Notes: generated from the sequence alone by a model not told the origin. Shown: positions 25,913-39,028, counted from the stretch's first letter. The stretch: DNA of 64,000 bases from Nocardia exalbida NBRC 100660 (GCF_000308575.1 NZ_BAFZ01000002.1:186001-250000), one strand, 5' to 3'. Numbers and translations: made by a program.

Positions 25913-27835
25913 ATGGAAGAGACTTTCGACGACTACCTGGACGAAACCGGGAACATCCGTATTCCCGAGGATCACACCCTGGTTGATCACGTCGAGAAGC
26001 ACACCCGGAACGACGCGAACACCCTGGCGTATCGCTACATCGACTACTCGCGCGAGCGCGACGGCGAGGCGCAGGAGCTGACGTGGCGTGAGTTCGGTAT
26101 CCGGCTGCGCGCGGTGGCCGCTCGACTGCAGCAGGTGACCAACCCGGGCGACCGGGTCGCGATCCTCGCGCCGCAGGGCTTGGACTACGTGATCTCCTTC
26201 TTCGCCGCGATCTACGCGGGCACCATCTCGGTCCCGCTGTTCGACCCGGACGAGCCCGGTCACACCGATCGCCTGCACGCCGTGCTCGGCGACTGTGAGC
26301 CCTCGGCGATCCTGACCGCGAGCTCCTCCGCTGCCGGGGTCCGCCAGTTCTTCCGCTCGCTGCCCGCAGCCCAGCGCCCGCGCATCATCGCGGTGGACGC
26401 GATCCCCGACAGCGTCGGCGAGAGCTGGGTGCGCCCGGACATCGCGATCGACGACATCGCCTACCTGCAATACACCTCGGGTTCCACCCGGGTGCCCGCT
26501 GGTGTGGAGATCACCCACCGCGCGGTGGGCACCAACCTGCTGCAGATGGTCGACGCGATCAACCTGGACTGGAACTCGCGCGGCGTCACCTGGCTGCCGC
26601 TGTTCCACGACATGGGTCTGCTGACGGTGATCCTGCCCGCGGTGGGCGGCAAGTACATCACCATCATGTCGCCGAGCGCGTTCGTGCGCCGTCCCTACCG
26701 CTGGATCAAGGAACTGGCGGCGATCTCCGACGGCGCCGGAACCTTCGCCGCGGCACCGAACTTCGCGTTCGAGCACGCCGCGGCGCGTGGCCTGCCGAAG
26801 AACGGCGAGTCGCTGGACCTGTCGAACGTCATCGGCCTGATCAACGGCAGCGAGCCGGTGACCACCTCGTCGATGAAGAAGTTCAACGAGGCGTTCGCCC
26901 CCTACGGCCTGCCGAAGACGGCGATCAAGCCCTGCTACGGCATGGCCGAGGCGACGCTGTTCGTCTCCGCCACCAAGGCCGAGGACGAGGCCAAGGTCAC
27001 CTACGTCGACCGCAAGGAACTCAACGCGGGACGCATGGTGAAGGTCGACCCGGGCCACGAGGACGCGATCGCGCAGGTGTCCTGCGGTTATGTCGCGCTG
27101 TCGCAGTGGGCGACGATCATCGATGTGGAGTCCGTGGAGTCCGTGGAGTCCGGTGGCGGTCGTGAGGTGCCCGACGGGCACGTCGGCGAGATCTGGCTGC
27201 ACGGCAACAACATGGGCATCGGTTACTGGGGTCGTCCCGACGAGACCGCGGCGACGTTCCAGAACAAGGTCACCGAGCGTCTGCCGCAGGGCAGCCACGC
27301 CGAGGGCACCGAGCCGGATGCGAACTGGATGCGCACCGGCGACTACGGCGTGTACTTCGAAGGCGAGCTCTACATCACCGGCCGGGTGAAGGACCTGGTG
27401 ATCGTGGACGGCCGCAACCACTACCCGCAGGACCTGGAGTTCTCCGCGCAGGAAGCCAGCACCGCGCTGCGGCCCGGCTTCGTCGCGGCGTTCTCGGTGC
27501 CGGCCAACCAGCTCCCGGCGGAGGTGTTCGAGCAGGGCAGCCACTCCGGCCTGGCGTTCGACGCCGACGACGCCTCCGAGCAACTGGTGGTCGTCGGCGA
27601 GCGTGGTCCGGGTGCGGGCAAGGCCGATCCGCTGCCCATCGCCGACGCGGTGCGCGCGGCGATCTCCCAGCGCCACGGCGTGACCGTTCGAGATGTGCTG
27701 CTGGTGCCCGCGGGGTCGATCCCGCGCACGTCCAGTGGCAAGATCGCCCGCCGTGCGTGCCGGGCGGCCTATCTGGAGGGAACGCTGCGGGGTGGTTACA
27801 CCCAGCAGGCTTTCCCCGATGCACCGGAAGAGTAA
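25913..27835 (+). CDS. fadD32: Long-chain fatty-acid AMP ligase FadD32
   Basis: A 640-residue adenylating enzyme that activates the meromycolic acid as its AMP ester and loads it on the N-terminal carrier domain of Pks13. Motifs include [19 protein letters not shown] (phosphate loop), [42 protein letters not shown] and the C-terminal [11 protein letters not shown] lysine. The large insertion typical of FAALs, which blocks CoA use, is present. ATG 25913 follows GGAGGAGAAGAAGGA. A 9-bp unit (gtggagtcc) occurs three times at 27125-27151, encoding VESVESVES in a surface loop. Equal to Rv3801c. Confidence 0.97.
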   Translation: MEETFDDYLDETGNIRIPEDHTLVDHVEKHTRNDANTLAYRYIDYSRERDGEAQELTWREFGIRLRAVAARLQQVTNPGDRVAILAPQGLDYVISFFAAIYAGTISVPLFDPDEPGHTDRLHAVLGDCEPSAILTASSSAAGVRQFFRSLPAAQRPRIIAVDAIPDSVGESWVRPDIAIDDIAYLQYTSGSTRVPAGVEITHRAVGTNLLQMVDAINLDWNSRGVTWLPLFHDMGLLTVILPAVGGKYITIMSPSAFVRRPYRWIKELAAISDGAGTFAAAPNFAFEHAAARGLPKNGESLDLSNVIGLINGSEPVTTSSMKKFNEAFAPYGLPKTAIKPCYGMAEATLFVSATKAEDEAKVTYVDRKELNAGRMVKVDPGHEDAIAQVSCGYVALSQWATIIDVESVESVESGGGREVPDGHVGEIWLHGNNMGIGYWGRPDETAATFQNKVTERLPQGSHAEGTEPDANWMRTGDYGVYFEGELYITGRVKDLVIVDGRNHYPQDLEFSAQEASTALRPGFVAAFSVPANQLPAEVFEQGSHSGLAFDADDASEQLVVVGERGPGAGKADPLPIADAVRAAISQRHGVTVRDVLLVPAGSIPRTSSGKIARRACRAAYLEGTLRGGYTQQAFPDAPEE

Positions 27836-27864
27836 TTGCCAGGGGCGGCCTCGGACCGACCATC

Positions 27865-27900
27865 GACGCTCGGCGCCGACCTTCCCACGCGCCGGGCGTC
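27865..27900 (+). promoter_or_regulatory. Stem-loop between fadD32 and pks13
   Basis: Arms gacgctcggcgc (27865-27876) and gcgccgggcgtc (27889-27900) pair with one G-U. In the 110-bp gap it could partly end transcription or stabilise the fadD32 mRNA. Confidence 0.4.
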
Positions 27901-27945
27901 AATTCACGGTACGCCCGGTACGGACACAGGTAGCTTGAGGAATTG

Positions 27946-30900
27946 ATGGCTGACAACGAGGGCACGCCCACCCAGACGACCGACACCACGCCCGTCGAGA
28001 CCGGCGCCGACGCGGCGGCCCCGGCCGAATCCGCGAAGGGTGGCGCGCAGACCGACATGTCGGTAGCGGAGCTGCGTGAGTGGCTGCGGCGCTGGGTCTC
28101 CGAGGCGACCGGGCAAGCGATCGAGCAGATCACCGTGGACCGGCCGATGGAGGAGTTCGGGCTCGCCTCGCGTGACGCCATCGCCCTCGGCGGGGACATC
28201 GAGGAACTGACCGGCGTGATGCTGAACGCGACGGTCGTGTACCAGCATCCGACCATCGCCTCGCTGGCCGAGCGGATCGTCAACGGCGAGCCGGAAGCTC
28301 CGGAGGAAGCCGCGGACGACGCCTTCTACACCGCGGGCTACCGTCCCGGCGAGGCGCACGACATCGCGATCGTCGGTTTGTCCACCCGGCTGCCCGGCGC
28401 GGGTGACACCCCGGAGTCGACCTGGGATTTCCTCATCGGCCGCGGTGACGGCATCCGGGAGCTGCCCGAGGGACGCTGGTCGGAGTTCCTGGCCGAGCCG
28501 CAGCTGGCCGAGGCGATCGCGCAGGCGAACACCCGGGGCGGCTACCTCGACCAGGACGTCGTCAAGGGCTTCGACGCGGAGTTCTTCGCCATGTCGCCGG
28601 TCGAGGTCGAGCGTGTGGATCCGCAGCAGCGACTGGCGATGGAACTGACCTGGGAGGCGCTGGAACACGCGCGGATTCCGGCCAGTGATCTCAAGGGCGA
28701 GCCGGTCGGCGTGTTCATCGGCTCCTCGGGCAACGACTTCATGCTGCTCGCGGCGCTCGGGCTGGGCAGCGAGCGCGATCCGAACGTGCCGGTGTCGGCC
28801 GAGGCGTACGCGATCATGGGCAGCGTCAGCTCGATCATCCCGAACCGGGTCTCCTACTTCTTCGACTTCCGTGGCCCGTCGGTGTCCATCGACACCGCCT
28901 GCTCCTCGACCCTGGTCGCGGTGCACGAGGCGGTGCAGGCGCTGCGCGGCGGCGAGGCCGACCTGGCGTTGGCCGGTGGCGTGAACATGCTGCTCGCGCC
29001 GATGGCCACGCTCGGTTTCGACGCCAACGGCGGTGTCGCCAAGGACGGGCACATCAAGGCGTTCTCCAAGGACGCCGATGGCATGGTCCGCTCCGAGGGC
29101 GGCGGTCTGGTGGTGCTGAAGCGCCTCGCCGACGCCGAGCGCGACGGCGACACGATCTACGCCGTGATCAAGGGCTCGGCGGTCAACAACGACGGGCGGT
29201 CCAACGGCCTGCTCGCCCCGAACCCCGACGCTCAGGCCGAGGTGCTGCGCCGCGCCTATCGCGACGCGGGCATCGCGCCGTCCTCGGTCGACTACGTCGA
29301 GGCGCACGGCACCGGCACCCTGCTCGGCGACCCGATCGAGGCGGACGCGCTCGGCCGGGTGGTCGGCCGCGGCCGCGACGCCGACAGGCCCGCGCTGCTC
29401 GGTTCGGCCAAGACCAACTTCGGTCACCTGGAGTCGGGCGCCGGTGCGGCGAGCCTGGCGAAGGTGGTCATGTCGTTGCAGCACAACGTCATTCCGCCGA
29501 ACATCGGCTATGCCGGTCCGAACCCGTACATTCCGTGGGAGCAGGCGCACCTGAAGGTCGTCGACGAGCCCACCGAGTTCCCGCGCTACAGCGGCACGGC
29601 GACCATCGGCGTCTCCGGCTTCGGTTTCGGCGGCACCAACGCGCACGTCGTCGTCCAGGAATACGTACCTGCCGCCGCGGCCGACACCCAGGCTCCGTTC
29701 TCCGAACTCGAGACCCGGTTGGACGAGGACGCGGTGGAGGAGACCACCGACACGCTCGCGGCGTCCGATGCCCTCGTCGCCGTGGCCGAGGCGGCCGAAG
29801 CCGCCGCGCCCCCTGCCGAATGGACCGCCGAGCGCACCGAACCGCTGCCGCAGATCCTGCCGGTTTCGGGCTACCTGCCCTCGCGGCGCCGCCGTGCCGC
29901 GGCCGAACTGGCCGACTGGCTGGAGTCCGAGGCGGGCGCGAAGACCCCGCTCGCCGACGTGGCGCGGTCGCTGGCCAAGCGCAGCCACTGGCGTTCGCGC
30001 GGCGTGGTGCTGGCCAAGACGCACGAGGAGGCGGTCGCCGGGTTGCGCGCCATCGCGGCGGGCAAGCCGGGTACGGGCGTCTTCACCGCCGACGCGCCCG
30101 CGGCCATGGGCCCGATGTGGGTGCTCGCCGGTTTCGGCGCGCAGCACCGCAAGATGGGCAAGCAGCTCTACCTGGAGAACTCGATCTTCGCCGGGGCCGT
30201 CGACGAGGTCGACGAGTTGGTGCAGGACGAGGCCGGATACTCGGTGCGCGAGCTGTTCCTGGACGACAGCCAGGACTACAACGTCGGCACCTCGCAGGTC
30301 GGCATCTTCACCATCCAGATCGGCCTGGCCGCGCTGCTGCGTGCGCACGGCGCCGAACCCGACGCGGTAGTCGGACATTCCATGGGCGAGGTCGCGGGCG
30401 CGTACATCGCCGGTGGTCTCTCGCTCGAGGACGCGGTGCGCGTGATCTGCGCCCGTTCCCGCCTGATGGGCGAGGGCGAGCAGATGATCAGCGACGACGA
30501 CGTGCGCAACATGGCGCTCATCGAGTACAGCGCCGAGGACGTCGCGAGCCTGCTGCCGGACTACCCGGACGTCGAGGTCGCGGTGTACGCGGCGCCGACC
30601 AACACGGTGATCGGCGGCCCGCAGGATCAGGTGGCGGCGATCGTCGCCCAGGTGGAGGCGGCGGGCAAGTTCGCCCGGGTGCTGCAGACCCGCGGCGCGG
30701 GCCACACCTCGCAGATGGACCCGCTGCTCGGCGAGCTGGCCGCGGAACTGGCCGGCATCGAGCCGACCAAGCTGAAGACCGGCTTGTACTCGACGGTGCA
30801 CAAGGAAGAGTTCTTCCGCGCGGGCAACGACCCGATCCACGACGAGGACTACTGGGTCAAGAACATGCGCCACAGCGTGTACTTCACCAACGCGGTGAAG

Positions 30901-33231
30901 CTCGCGGTGGACGCGGGCCACACCACCTTCCTGGAGCTGGCGCCGAATTCCGTCGCGTTGATGCAGGTACTGGGCACCACCTTCGCCGCGGGCGTGCACG
31001 ATGCGCAGCTCATCCCCACGCTCAAGCGCAAAGAGGACGAGTCCGCGGGCGTGATCGCCGCGCTCGCCCAGCTCTACGTGCACGGGCACAAGGTCGATCT
31101 GTCCTCGCTGCTCGGTCCGGGTGAGTACGCCGACATTCCGCGCACCACGTTCGTGCGCAAGGAGTACTGGCCGAATGTCCGGCTGGCCACGGGCGGTAAC
31201 GGCCGGTTGCCCGGCGCGCACGTCGCGCTGCCGGACGGCAGGCACGTCTGGGAGGTCCAGGCGTCCTCGGTGACCGATCTCGCCGCACTGGTGCGCGCCG
31301 CGTCGGCGCAGGTGCTCAGCGACGTCTCGCTGGGCGCGTCGATTCCGCACGCGCCGATCCCGGCGGCGGGCACGCTCACCACCACGCTCACCCCGCATCC
31401 CGGCGGCGCCTCGGTGCAGGTCCACGCCAAGGAGGGCAACGCCTTCCGCCTGGTGTTCGACGCCGTGGTGACCTCCGGCGCCCCGCTGCCGGAACCCGTC
31501 GCGGCCGAGCCGGTCCCGGCGATCGCCGCGCAGACGAGCAGCGACGCCGACCTCGAGGTCGTGGAGACCTTCGGTGACCGGTGGGATCCGAACGGCACGC
31601 AGACCGTCGAAGAGCGGCTCGCGCTGATCGTCGCGGAGTCCATGGGTTACGCGGTCGAGGATCTTCCGATGGAGATCCCGCTGATGGAACTCGGCTTGGA
31701 CTCGCTGATGGCGATGCGCATCAAGAACCGGGTCGAGTACGAGTTCGACATCCCGCAGCTGCAGGTGCAGGCCGTGCGGGACGCGAGCCTGCACGAGGTC
31801 GGCAAGGTGCTGCGGTACGCGATCGAGCACCGCGACGAGGTGCAGGCGATGGCCGACCAGCAGGCTGCCGACAAGGCGGCGGGCGGCACGGGCGAGATGG
31901 CTGTAGACGCCGATTTCATCGCCACGGCCCGTGCGGCCCTGGCCACCGGCGCCGACCCGGTCGCCGCGGTGGCCGGTACGCCTGAAACCATTGCGACCGA
32001 GGCGGATTCGGCCCCTGCGGCAGCCGCTCCCGCTCCCGCGAGCCAGGAAAAGGCTGCCGAAGCCGACGCGACTCCCGCCACGCAACCGGTCGCACCGGCC
32101 GCGCCCGCGGCCGTCTTCGGCGGCGCGCAGCAACCCGCCGACGAGGACGACGTTCCGCCGCGCGACGCCGCCGAGCGCCTGACCTTCGCCACCTGGGCGG
32201 TGGTCACCGGGAAATCGGCCGGAGGCATCTTCAACACCCTGCCGATCCTGGACGAGGACACCGCGGAGAAACTGGCCGCGCGCCTGACCGAACGGGTCAA
32301 GGCCGAGGTCACCGTCGACGACGTACTCGACTGCGAGACCATCGAGCAGCTCTCCGACATCGTCCGCGACCTACAGGACAGCGGCGCGGATGTGGACGGT
32401 TTCGTCCGTCCGCTGCGGCCGCGCGCGGAGGGCTCGAACGCGGTGCCCGTCTTCGTGTTCCACCCCTCGGGCGGCAACACACTGGTGTACGAGCCCTTGT
32501 TGAAGCGGCTGCCCGCCGAGACGCCGATGTACGGCCTCGAGCGGGTCGACGGTTCGATCGAGGAGCGGGCGCGCCAGTACCTGCCCGAGCTGCGCAAGAT
32601 CCAGGGCGACGGGCCGTTCGTGCTGTACGGCTGGTCGCTGGGCGCGGTGCTGGCCATGCAGACCGCGCAGTTGCTCCGCGCCGAGGGCGCGGACGTGCGC
32701 ACGGTCGGCTTGATCGATCTGGCCATTCCGACTCAGGGCGAGGACAACAGTCCCGAGGAGCGCGTGCGGCGGATCGAGCGCTACCAGGCGTTCGCCAAGA
32801 AGACCTATGGCGTCGACGGTGAATTGGACCGCGAACAACTGGAGACGCTGGCGGCGGCGTCGGACGAAGAGCAGTTCAAGATGATCAGCGACCTGATCAA
32901 GATCAGCGGCGCGAAGATCCCCGGCGGCGTGCTAGAACACCAGCGCACCTCGTGGATCGATAGCCGTCACCTCGCCCGGACCCAACCCACGCACTACGAC
33001 GGCAACGTCGTGCTCTACCTCGCCGATCGCTACCACGACGGGATGATCGAGCTCGAGCCACGCTTCGCCGACCGGGTGCCGAACGGCGGCTGGGACGAGT
33101 ACATCCCGAATTTGGAGGTCGTCCACATCGCCGGCGACCACCTGCAGATCATCGACGAACCGCGGATCGGGAAGATCGGGGCCGACCTGACCGCGAAGCT
33201 CGCCGCGATCGAGGCGAAAGGGGCCAAGTGA
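27946..33231 (+). CDS. pks13: Polyketide synthase Pks13 (mycolic acid condensation)
   Basis: A 1761-residue type I polyketide synthase that joins the activated meromycolate to a carboxylated fatty acyl unit, giving the alpha-alkyl beta-keto mycolate precursor. Domains in order: N-terminal carrier (Ser75 in EFGLASRDA); ketosynthase (about 145-590; Cys319 in DTACSST, His454 in EAHGTGT, His494 in NFGHLE); acyltransferase (about 700-1050; Ser812 in GHSMGE); second carrier (Ser1253 in LGLDSLMA); Ala/Pro linker; thioesterase (about 1480-1761; Ser1564 in GWSLG, His1732 in AGDHLQ), which moves the product to trehalose. ATG 27946 follows GAGGAA. Its stop overlaps accD4. Confidence 0.98.
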   Translation: MADNEGTPTQTTDTTPVETGADAAAPAESAKGGAQTDMSVAELREWLRRWVSEATGQAIEQITVDRPMEEFGLASRDAIALGGDIEELTGVMLNATVVYQHPTIASLAERIVNGEPEAPEEAADDAFYTAGYRPGEAHDIAIVGLSTRLPGAGDTPESTWDFLIGRGDGIRELPEGRWSEFLAEPQLAEAIAQANTRGGYLDQDVVKGFDAEFFAMSPVEVERVDPQQRLAMELTWEALEHARIPASDLKGEPVGVFIGSSGNDFMLLAALGLGSERDPNVPVSAEAYAIMGSVSSIIPNRVSYFFDFRGPSVSIDTACSSTLVAVHEAVQALRGGEADLALAGGVNMLLAPMATLGFDANGGVAKDGHIKAFSKDADGMVRSEGGGLVVLKRLADAERDGDTIYAVIKGSAVNNDGRSNGLLAPNPDAQAEVLRRAYRDAGIAPSSVDYVEAHGTGTLLGDPIEADALGRVVGRGRDADRPALLGSAKTNFGHLESGAGAASLAKVVMSLQHNVIPPNIGYAGPNPYIPWEQAHLKVVDEPTEFPRYSGTATIGVSGFGFGGTNAHVVVQEYVPAAAADTQAPFSELETRLDEDAVEETTDTLAASDALVAVAEAAEAAAPPAEWTAERTEPLPQILPVSGYLPSRRRRAAAELADWLESEAGAKTPLADVARSLAKRSHWRSRGVVLAKTHEEAVAGLRAIAAGKPGTGVFTADAPAAMGPMWVLAGFGAQHRKMGKQLYLENSIFAGAVDEVDELVQDEAGYSVRELFLDDSQDYNVGTSQVGIFTIQIGLAALLRAHGAEPDAVVGHSMGEVAGAYIAGGLSLEDAVRVICARSRLMGEGEQMISDDDVRNMALIEYSAEDVASLLPDYPDVEVAVYAAPTNTVIGGPQDQVAAIVAQVEAAGKFARVLQTRGAGHTSQMDPLLGELAAELAGIEPTKLKTGLYSTVHKEEFFRAGNDPIHDEDYWVKNMRHSVYFTNAVKLAVDAGHTTFLELAPNSVALMQVLGTTFAAGVHDAQLIPTLKRKEDESAGVIAALAQLYVHGHKVDLSSLLGPGEYADIPRTTFVRKEYWPNVRLATGGNGRLPGAHVALPDGRHVWEVQASSVTDLAALVRAASAQVLSDVSLGASIPHAPIPAAGTLTTTLTPHPGGASVQVHAKEGNAFRLVFDAVVTSGAPLPEPVAAEPVPAIAAQTSSDADLEVVETFGDRWDPNGTQTVEERLALIVAESMGYAVEDLPMEIPLMELGLDSLMAMRIKNRVEYEFDIPQLQVQAVRDASLHEVGKVLRYAIEHRDEVQAMADQQAADKAAGGTGEMAVDADFIATARAALATGADPVAAVAGTPETIATEADSAPAAAAPAPASQEKAAEADATPATQPVAPAAPAAVFGGAQQPADEDDVPPRDAAERLTFATWAVVTGKSAGGIFNTLPILDEDTAEKLAARLTERVKAEVTVDDVLDCETIEQLSDIVRDLQDSGADVDGFVRPLRPRAEGSNAVPVFVFHPSGGNTLVYEPLLKRLPAETPMYGLERVDGSIEERARQYLPELRKIQGDGPFVLYGWSLGAVLAMQTAQLLRAEGADVRTVGLIDLAIPTQGEDNSPEERVRRIERYQAFAKKTYGVDGELDREQLETLAAASDEEQFKMISDLIKISGAKIPGGVLEHQRTSWIDSRHLARTQPTHYDGNVVLYLADRYHDGMIELEPRFADRVPNGGWDEYIPNLEVVHIAGDHLQIIDEPRIGKIGADLTAKLAAIEAKGAK

Positions 33232-34772
33232 GCACGACTGCCGAAAAACTCGCCGACCTGCGCAAGCGCCTGGATTTGGCGCAGGAGCCCGCGGGTGAAG
33301 CGGGGATCGCCAAGCGGGCGAAGAAAGGCATTCCCAGCGCCCGCGACCGGATCAACATGCTGCTCGATCCGGGAACCTTCGTGGAGATCGGCGCGCTGGT
33401 ACGCAAACCGGGCGATCCCGCCGCGCTCTACGGCGACGGTGTCGTCACCGGGCACGGCTTGGTCGAGGGCAGGCCTGTGGCGGTGTTCTCGCACGACCAG
33501 ACCGTCTACGGCGGTTCGGTCGGCGAGATGTTCGGCCGCAAGGTCGCCGGGATCCTGGAGTACGCGGCCAAGGTCGGCTGCCCGGTGGTCGGTATCAACG
33601 ACTCCGGCGGCGCCCGCGTGCAGGAAGCGGTGACCTCGCTGGCGTGGTACGCCGAGCTGGGCCGCCGCCAGGAGCCGCTGTCCGGCCTGGTTCCGCAGAT
33701 CTCGATGATCCTCGGCAAGTGCGCGGGTGGCGCCGTCTACGCCCCGATCAACACCGACGTGGTGGTGGCGACCGAAGAGGCGTACATGTTCGTCACCGGC
33801 CCGAAGGTGATCCGGGAGGTCACCGGCGAGGACGTCAGCCTCGAGGAACTCGGCGGGGCGCGCAGCCAGGCGGAGTACGGCAACATCCACCACGTGGCCA
33901 AGGACGAGGCGGCCGCGTTCGAGTGGGTGCGCGATTACCTGGGCTACCTGCCGACCAGCTGCCAGGAGCTGGCGCCGGTCGTGAATCCCGGCCTGGAGCC
34001 GGAGACCACCGACAGCGACCTGGAGCTGAACTCGATCGTCCCGGACTCCGACAACTCCGGGTACGACATGCACGAGATCCTGTTGCGCATCTTCGACGAC
34101 GGCGCCTTCCACGAGGTCGGCGCGTCGGCGGGCCGCAACGTCATCACCGGATTCGCCCGGGTGGACGGGCGCAGCGTCGGCGTGGTGGCCAACCAGCCGA
34201 TGGTGTACGCGGGAGCGCTGGACGCCCGCGCCTCGGACAAGGCCGCGCATTTCGTGCGGCTGTGCGACGCGTTCGAGATCCCGCTGGTGTTCGTCGTCGA
34301 CACGCCCGGGTTCCTGCCCGGTGTGGAACAGGAGAAGATCGGCGTCATCAAGCGTGGCGGACGGTTCCTGTTCTCCTACGTGGAGGCGTCGGTGCCGAAG
34401 GTCACCGTGGTGATCCGCAAGTCCTACGGCGGCGGCTACGCCGTGATGGGCTCCAAGCAACTGGGCGCCGATGTGAACCTGGCCTGGCCCACCGCCCGGA
34501 TCGCCGTCATGGGCGCGGAGAGCGCGGTCAGCCTGATCGGAGCCAAGCAGATCGAGGCCGCGCCCGAGGACCAGCGCGCCGCGATCCGCCAGCAGATGAT
34601 CGACTTCTACAACGCCACCGTGGCGACCCCGTGGGTGGCCGCCGAGCGCGGATACGTCGACGCGGTCATCGAGCCCGCGACGACCCGGCTGGAAATCCGT
34701 CGTGCGCTCCAGCTGTTGCGGGACAAGGCTATTGCCCGCAACCCGCGCAAGCATCACCTGCTGCCGCTGTAG
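33228..34772 (+). CDS. accD4: Acyl-CoA carboxylase beta subunit AccD4
   Basis: The carboxyltransferase beta subunit (514 residues) that, with AccA3, AccD5 and AccE5 in mycobacteria, carboxylates the long acyl-CoA extender used by Pks13. Crotonase-type halves are clear: [13 protein letters not shown] and [11 protein letters not shown] in the first, [15 protein letters not shown] and [13 protein letters not shown] in the second, the paired oxyanion-hole glycine motifs. GTG 33228 overlaps the pks13 stop by four bases, indicating translational coupling and matched synthesis. Equal to Rv3799c. Confidence 0.96.
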   Translation: MSTTAEKLADLRKRLDLAQEPAGEAGIAKRAKKGIPSARDRINMLLDPGTFVEIGALVRKPGDPAALYGDGVVTGHGLVEGRPVAVFSHDQTVYGGSVGEMFGRKVAGILEYAAKVGCPVVGINDSGGARVQEAVTSLAWYAELGRRQEPLSGLVPQISMILGKCAGGAVYAPINTDVVVATEEAYMFVTGPKVIREVTGEDVSLEELGGARSQAEYGNIHHVAKDEAAAFEWVRDYLGYLPTSCQELAPVVNPGLEPETTDSDLELNSIVPDSDNSGYDMHEILLRIFDDGAFHEVGASAGRNVITGFARVDGRSVGVVANQPMVYAGALDARASDKAAHFVRLCDAFEIPLVFVVDTPGFLPGVEQEKIGVIKRGGRFLFSYVEASVPKVTVVIRKSYGGGYAVMGSKQLGADVNLAWPTARIAVMGAESAVSLIGAKQIEAAPEDQRAAIRQQMIDFYNATVATPWVAAERGYVDAVIEPATTRLEIRRALQLLRDKAIARNPRKHHLLPL

Positions 34773-34785
34773 GCCGCGGAACACG

Positions 34786-34818
34786 ATCGGGCCGCACCCC
34801 GCTGGGGCGCGGCCCGAT
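34786..34818. terminator. Terminator after accD4
   Basis: Stem atcgggccgc/gcggcccgat with an inner cccc/gggg pair lies between accD4 and the convergent cyclophilin gene and may serve both strands. Confidence 0.75.
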
Positions 34819-34840
34819 TCGCGTCATGGGCGCCGAATGA

Positions 34841-35338
34841 TCAGCTGACGGTGGCGGATTCGATGACGACGTCGCTCACCGGGACGTCCTGGTGCCCGCC
34901 GGCCGAGGCCGTGGCGACGCCCGCGATCTTGTCGACCACATCGGTGCCTTCGGTCACCGCGCCGAAGACGGTGTAGCCCCAGCCCGCCGCGGTGGGCGCG
35001 GAGTGGTTGAGGAAGTCGTTGTCGGAGACGTTGATGAAGAACTGCGCGGTGGCCGAGTGCGGGTCGTTGGTGCGGGCCATCGCGACGGTGTACTTGTTGT
35101 TCTTCAGACCGTTGTTCGCCTCGTTCTGGATGGGCGCTTGCGTGCCCTTCTGACGCAGGCCGGGCTCGAAGCCGCCGCCCTGGATCATGAAGCCGGGAAT
35201 GACGCGGTGGAAGATCGTGCCGTTGTAGTGGCCCGCGTTCACGTAGTCCACGAAATTGCGCACCGTGTTCGGCGCTTTCTGGTCGTCCAGTTCGAGGACG
35301 ATCGGTCCGTAGTTCGTCGAGAGATTCACCTTGGTCAT
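34841..35338 (-). CDS. Cyclophilin-type peptidyl-prolyl isomerase
   Basis: A 165-residue single-domain cyclophilin starting at ATG 35338 behind GGAAAGGTGGG. Core residues are in [14 protein letters not shown] (the FHR arginine and QGG) and [16 protein letters not shown] (the Gln-Phe-Phe of the active pocket). There is no signal peptide, so it is cytosolic, of the PpiA/PpiB class that folds proteins by proline isomerisation. It lies opposite accD4 and is divergent from the first emb gene. No link to wall synthesis is needed. Confidence 0.93.
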   Translation of the reverse strand: MTKVNLSTNYGPIVLELDDQKAPNTVRNFVDYVNAGHYNGTIFHRVIPGFMIQGGGFEPGLRQKGTQAPIQNEANNGLKNNKYTVAMARTNDPHSATAQFFINVSDNDFLNHSAPTAAGWGYTVFGAVTEGTDVVDKIAGVATASAGGHQDVPVSDVVIESATVS

Positions 35339-35508
35339 AGGCCCACCTTTCCATTGTGGTCGGTAGCGGTCAGCAGGACGGGGTCGATTGGTCGCCGGGC
35401 GCCATTTCTCCGGCCCGTCGGCACAACATTCTGGCAGTCGGCTTCGAACATACTGAGGACCCGCGATTTCTCCCGGCGACGCGACGCCCGCGCGGACAGA
35501 CGGGCAGA

Positions 35509-35522
35509 TAGCATTGCCAACC
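35509..35522 (+). promoter_or_regulatory. -10 element of first emb gene (leaderless)
   Basis: TAGCAT (35509-35514) lies 8 nt before GTG 35523, the spacing at which transcription starts on or next to the start codon. The second emb gene has the same hexamer at the same distance. Confidence 0.55.
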
Positions 35523-38500
35523 GTGCCCGACGCCGCAACCGCTGTTCTCACGAAACCCCCCGCCGCCCCGGTGGTGACCCCGAACGATTTCCGGACCGCT
35601 CGGCTCATCGCATTGCTCGCCGGTCTGCTCGGCGCGCTGTTCGCGCTGGCGACTCCGTTCCTGCCGGTCACGCAGACGACCGCGGTGCTGAAGTGGCCGC
35701 AGAGCGGGACGCTCGGCAACGTGCAGGCGCCGCTGATGTCGCAGGTCCCGATCGACCTGAAGGCGACGATTCCGTGCGAGACCATCGCCCAGCTGCCCGA
35801 GCGGGGCGGCATGCTGCTGGCCACCGCGCCGCCGCAGGGCGACCGGGCCGCGCTGGAGGCGATGTTCGTGCGGGTCTCGGAGACCTCGGTCGACGTGATC
35901 GATCGCAACGCTGTGGTGGTGTCGGCCGACCGCAGCCGCATGGGCGAGTGCACGTCGCTGACCATCAGCTCGGACAGCGAGCGCACCTACGCCGCGTTCG
36001 CCGGGCTGACCAAGCAGGTGGAGCGGCCGGTCGAGGGTGCGGCGCCCGGCACGACCGAGCTGGTGACCGTGCCGGTGGAGGGGCAGCTCGGCGGCGATCT
36101 GCGGCCTCAGGTGGTGGGTGTGTTCTCCGACCTCAAGGGCGCGGCGCCCGCGGGGTTGTCGTTCGACATGACGGTGGACACTCGTTTCTCGTCCAGCCCG
36201 ACCGCGATCAAGCTGATCGCGATGATCGCGGCGGTGTTGTGCACGCTGATCGCCCTGGCGGCGCTGGCCCGGCTGGACAGCAGTGACGGGCGCGGCCACC
36301 GCCGGTTCCTTCCGGCGAACTGGCTGAAGCCGACCTGGGCGGACGGCGCGGTGATCGGCACGCTGCTGCTGTGGCATTTCGCGGGCGCCAACACTTCCGA
36401 CGACGGCTATATCCTCAGCATGGTGCGGGTGGCGCCGCACGCGGGCTATATGGCCAACTACTTCCGCTGGTACGGCGTGCCGGAGGCGCCGTTCGGCTGG
36501 TACTACTACGTGATCCAGGTCTTCTCGGAGATCTCCACGGCCAGCCCCTGGGTGCGGTTGCCCGCCCTGGCCTGCGCGATCCTCTGCTGGCTGGTGATCA
36601 GCCGCGAGGTGGTGCCCCGCCTCGGCCGCGGTGTACGCACCAGCAAGGTGGCGCTGTGGACCGGCGGACTGGTGTTCCTGGCGTTCTGGCTGCCGTTCGA
36701 CAACGGATTGCGCTCCGAGCCGGTCGTCGCGCTCGGCGCGCTGCTGACCTGGGTGTCGATCGAGCGGGCCATCGCGACCGGACGGTTGCTGCCCGCCGCG
36801 GTGGCCATCCTGGTGGCCGCGTTCACCCTGGCGGCCGCGCCGACGGGCCTGATGTGCGTGGCGGCGCTGCTGGCCGGTATCCGTCCGATGGTGCGCATCG
36901 TGGTGCGCAAGCACCGGCACTTCGCCGCGCTGGGCGCCGGGCGGTGGGGCTCGACGCTCCCGCTGCTCGCGCCGATCGCCGCGGCGGGCGTTCTCGTGCT
37001 CACCGTGGTCTACAGCGACCAGACCTTCGCAGGCATCCAGGAGGCCAACCGGGTGCGTCAGGTGACCGGGCCGAACCTGGCCTGGTACGAGGACTACCTG
37101 CGCTACTACTACCTGTTCGTGGAGACCGTCGACGGTTCGCTGTCGCGCCGCTTCGCCTTCCTGGTGATGCTGCTGTGCCTGTTCACCACCATGCTCGTGC
37201 TGCTGCGGCGCAGGCAGGTGCCGGGTATCGCGAGCGGGCCGACCTGGCGGCTGATGGGCGTGGTCTTCGGAACCATCTTCTTCATGATGTTCAACCCGAC
37301 CAAGTGGACCCACCACTTCGGCGCGTACGCGGGCATCGCGGGCTCGCTGGCGGCGGTCACCGCCGTCGCGGTCTCGGCGAGCGCCCTGCGGGCCCGCAAG
37401 AACCGGGCGATCTTCCTGGCCGGATTGCTGTTCGTGCTCGCGATCGCGTTCTCCGGCATCAACGGCTACTGGTACGTGTCCAGCTTCGGCGTGCCCTGGT
37501 TCGACAAGCGCATCTCGCTGCACGGCTACCAGTCGAACACGGTCATGCTCATGCTGTTCGGCCTGGCGCTGGCGCTGGTCGGCTGGTACACGCTGCGGGA
37601 GGACTACACCGCGCCGCAGCCCTCGGCGAAGACGGCGCGCGGCAGGCGGATCCGCCGGTTCGCCGCGATCCCGCTGACCGTGGTCGCCGCGCTGATGGTC
37701 GCGCTCGAGGTGCTCTCGCTGGTCAAGGGCGCGGTCGCGCAGTATCCGGCGTACTCGCTGGCGCGGTCGAACTTCGACGCGCTCGGCGGCAGCACCTGCG
37801 GTCTGGCCAACGACGTGCTGGTCGAGCCGGACCCGAACGGCGGCAGGCTCGCGCCGATCATCGATCCGGCGCATCCGCCGACCGATCCGGCCGACCCGCT
37901 GGCCGGCGTCGACCCGGTCGGCTTCGCTCCGAACGGCGTGCCCAACGATCTGTCCGCCGACAGTGTCGAGGTGAAGCCGGGCACCGGCAACACCTCCACC
38001 CAGTCGGTCGGCGCGGCGTTCGCGGAGGGCCAGAGCGCGGGCACCGGCGGCGGTCAGGGCGCGCTCGGCGTCAACGGCTCCACCGTCGCCCTCCCGTTCG
38101 GTCTGGACCCGGCCACCACGCCGATTCTGGGCAGCTACCAGAACGGTGTGCAGCAGCCCGCGAATGTCACCTCGAGCTGGTATGGGCTGCCCGCTCGTTC
38201 GGCGGACAAGCCGCTGGTGGTGATCTCGGCCGCCGGTCGCATCCTCTCCTTCGACGACACCGGCGCAATGAAGTACGGCCAATCGCTGACCGTCGACTAC
38301 GGCAAGCACCTGCCCGACGGCAGCGTGCAGAAGCTCGGCACCTATCTGCCGCGCGACATCGGCCCGTTCCCGTCCTGGCGCAACCTGCGGGTGCCGTTGG
38401 ACGAGATCGCGCCCGACGCCGACGCGGTGCGCATCGTCGCCAACGACCCGATCCTGATCGGGGACCAGTGGCTGGCGTTCACGCCGCCGCGCATGCCGAA

Positions 38501-38888
38501 GTTGCAGACGCTCAACAGCCTGCTGGGCTCCCAGCAGCCGATCCTGCTGGACTGGGCGGTTGGCCTGCAATTCCCGTGCCAGCGTCCGTTCGACCACGAG
38601 AACGGCGTGGCCGAGGTGCCCGGCTACCGCATCCTGCCGGACCGCCCGCTGGCCATCAGCTCGACGAACACCTGGCAGGCCGAGGAATTCGGCGGCCCGC
38701 TCGGCTTCTCCCAGATGCTGGCCAAGTCGGTCACCGTGCCCACCTACCTGAAGGACGACTGGGCGCGCGACTGGGGCTCGCTGGAGCGCTACGACCAGTA
38801 CGACCGCAACGCCGTCCCTGCGAAGCTGGAGACCGGTACGACCACTCGTTCCGGGCTCTGGTCGCCGGGTAGTCTGCGGGTGTTCTGA
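35523..38888 (+). CDS. Arabinosyltransferase, EmbA/B/C family (first copy)
   Basis: A GT-C arabinosyltransferase that transfers Araf from decaprenyl-phosphoryl-arabinose to arabinan at the outer face of the membrane. About 1121 residues: one N-terminal helix, a periplasmic lectin-like domain (about 60-225), a multi-helix core with the acidic motif [13 protein letters not shown] in the first large outer loop, and a C-terminal carbohydrate-binding domain (about 740 to the end, with [11 protein letters not shown]). The Met of YILSMVRVA aligns with M. tuberculosis EmbB Met306, the main ethambutol-resistance site. GTG 35523 is chosen from the -10 spacing; TTG 35514 lies inside the -10. Which of EmbA, B or C it matches best was not decided. 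Confidence 0.93.
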   Translation: MPDAATAVLTKPPAAPVVTPNDFRTARLIALLAGLLGALFALATPFLPVTQTTAVLKWPQSGTLGNVQAPLMSQVPIDLKATIPCETIAQLPERGGMLLATAPPQGDRAALEAMFVRVSETSVDVIDRNAVVVSADRSRMGECTSLTISSDSERTYAAFAGLTKQVERPVEGAAPGTTELVTVPVEGQLGGDLRPQVVGVFSDLKGAAPAGLSFDMTVDTRFSSSPTAIKLIAMIAAVLCTLIALAALARLDSSDGRGHRRFLPANWLKPTWADGAVIGTLLLWHFAGANTSDDGYILSMVRVAPHAGYMANYFRWYGVPEAPFGWYYYVIQVFSEISTASPWVRLPALACAILCWLVISREVVPRLGRGVRTSKVALWTGGLVFLAFWLPFDNGLRSEPVVALGALLTWVSIERAIATGRLLPAAVAILVAAFTLAAAPTGLMCVAALLAGIRPMVRIVVRKHRHFAALGAGRWGSTLPLLAPIAAAGVLVLTVVYSDQTFAGIQEANRVRQVTGPNLAWYEDYLRYYYLFVETVDGSLSRRFAFLVMLLCLFTTMLVLLRRRQVPGIASGPTWRLMGVVFGTIFFMMFNPTKWTHHFGAYAGIAGSLAAVTAVAVSASALRARKNRAIFLAGLLFVLAIAFSGINGYWYVSSFGVPWFDKRISLHGYQSNTVMLMLFGLALALVGWYTLREDYTAPQPSAKTARGRRIRRFAAIPLTVVAALMVALEVLSLVKGAVAQYPAYSLARSNFDALGGSTCGLANDVLVEPDPNGGRLAPIIDPAHPPTDPADPLAGVDPVGFAPNGVPNDLSADSVEVKPGTGNTSTQSVGAAFAEGQSAGTGGGQGALGVNGSTVALPFGLDPATTPILGSYQNGVQQPANVTSSWYGLPARSADKPLVVISAAGRILSFDDTGAMKYGQSLTVDYGKHLPDGSVQKLGTYLPRDIGPFPSWRNLRVPLDEIAPDADAVRIVANDPILIGDQWLAFTPPRMPKLQTLNSLLGSQQPILLDWAVGLQFPCQRPFDHENGVAEVPGYRILPDRPLAISSTNTWQAEEFGGPLGFSQMLAKSVTVPTYLKDDWARDWGSLERYDQYDRNAVPAKLETGTTTRSGLWSPGSLRVF

Positions 38889-38904
38889 TCGCGCAGACCA
38901 CCTT

Positions 38905-38950
38905 GACAGGGCCGCCGCGTAGGACGCTGATCCTGCGCGGCGGTCCTGTC
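38905..38950 (+). terminator. Terminator after first emb gene
   Basis: A 20-bp stem with two wobble pairs (38905-38924 with 38931-38950) and a 6-nt loop, followed by ctttcc. Its core cagggccgccgcg recurs in the hairpin at 39823-39861. Confidence 0.8.
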
Positions 38951-39028
38951 CTTTCCTGGCGCGGCCGCGTGGCGCCCGCGCCACCCCACCCGTGCGCGTG
39001 TAGACATTCGGGTGTGCATACTCCTCGT

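Noticed and set aside
27904..32133. Very long minus-strand open frame (1409 codons) opposite pks13
   Set aside because: It is the antisense shadow of a high-GC gene. Its translation is Arg/His/Val-rich with no domain, while the plus strand carries complete PKS motifs.
34841..35986. Extended cyclophilin frame reaching 35986
   Set aside because: The extension is antisense to the first emb gene; the cyclophilin domain begins at ATG 35338 with its own ribosome binding site.
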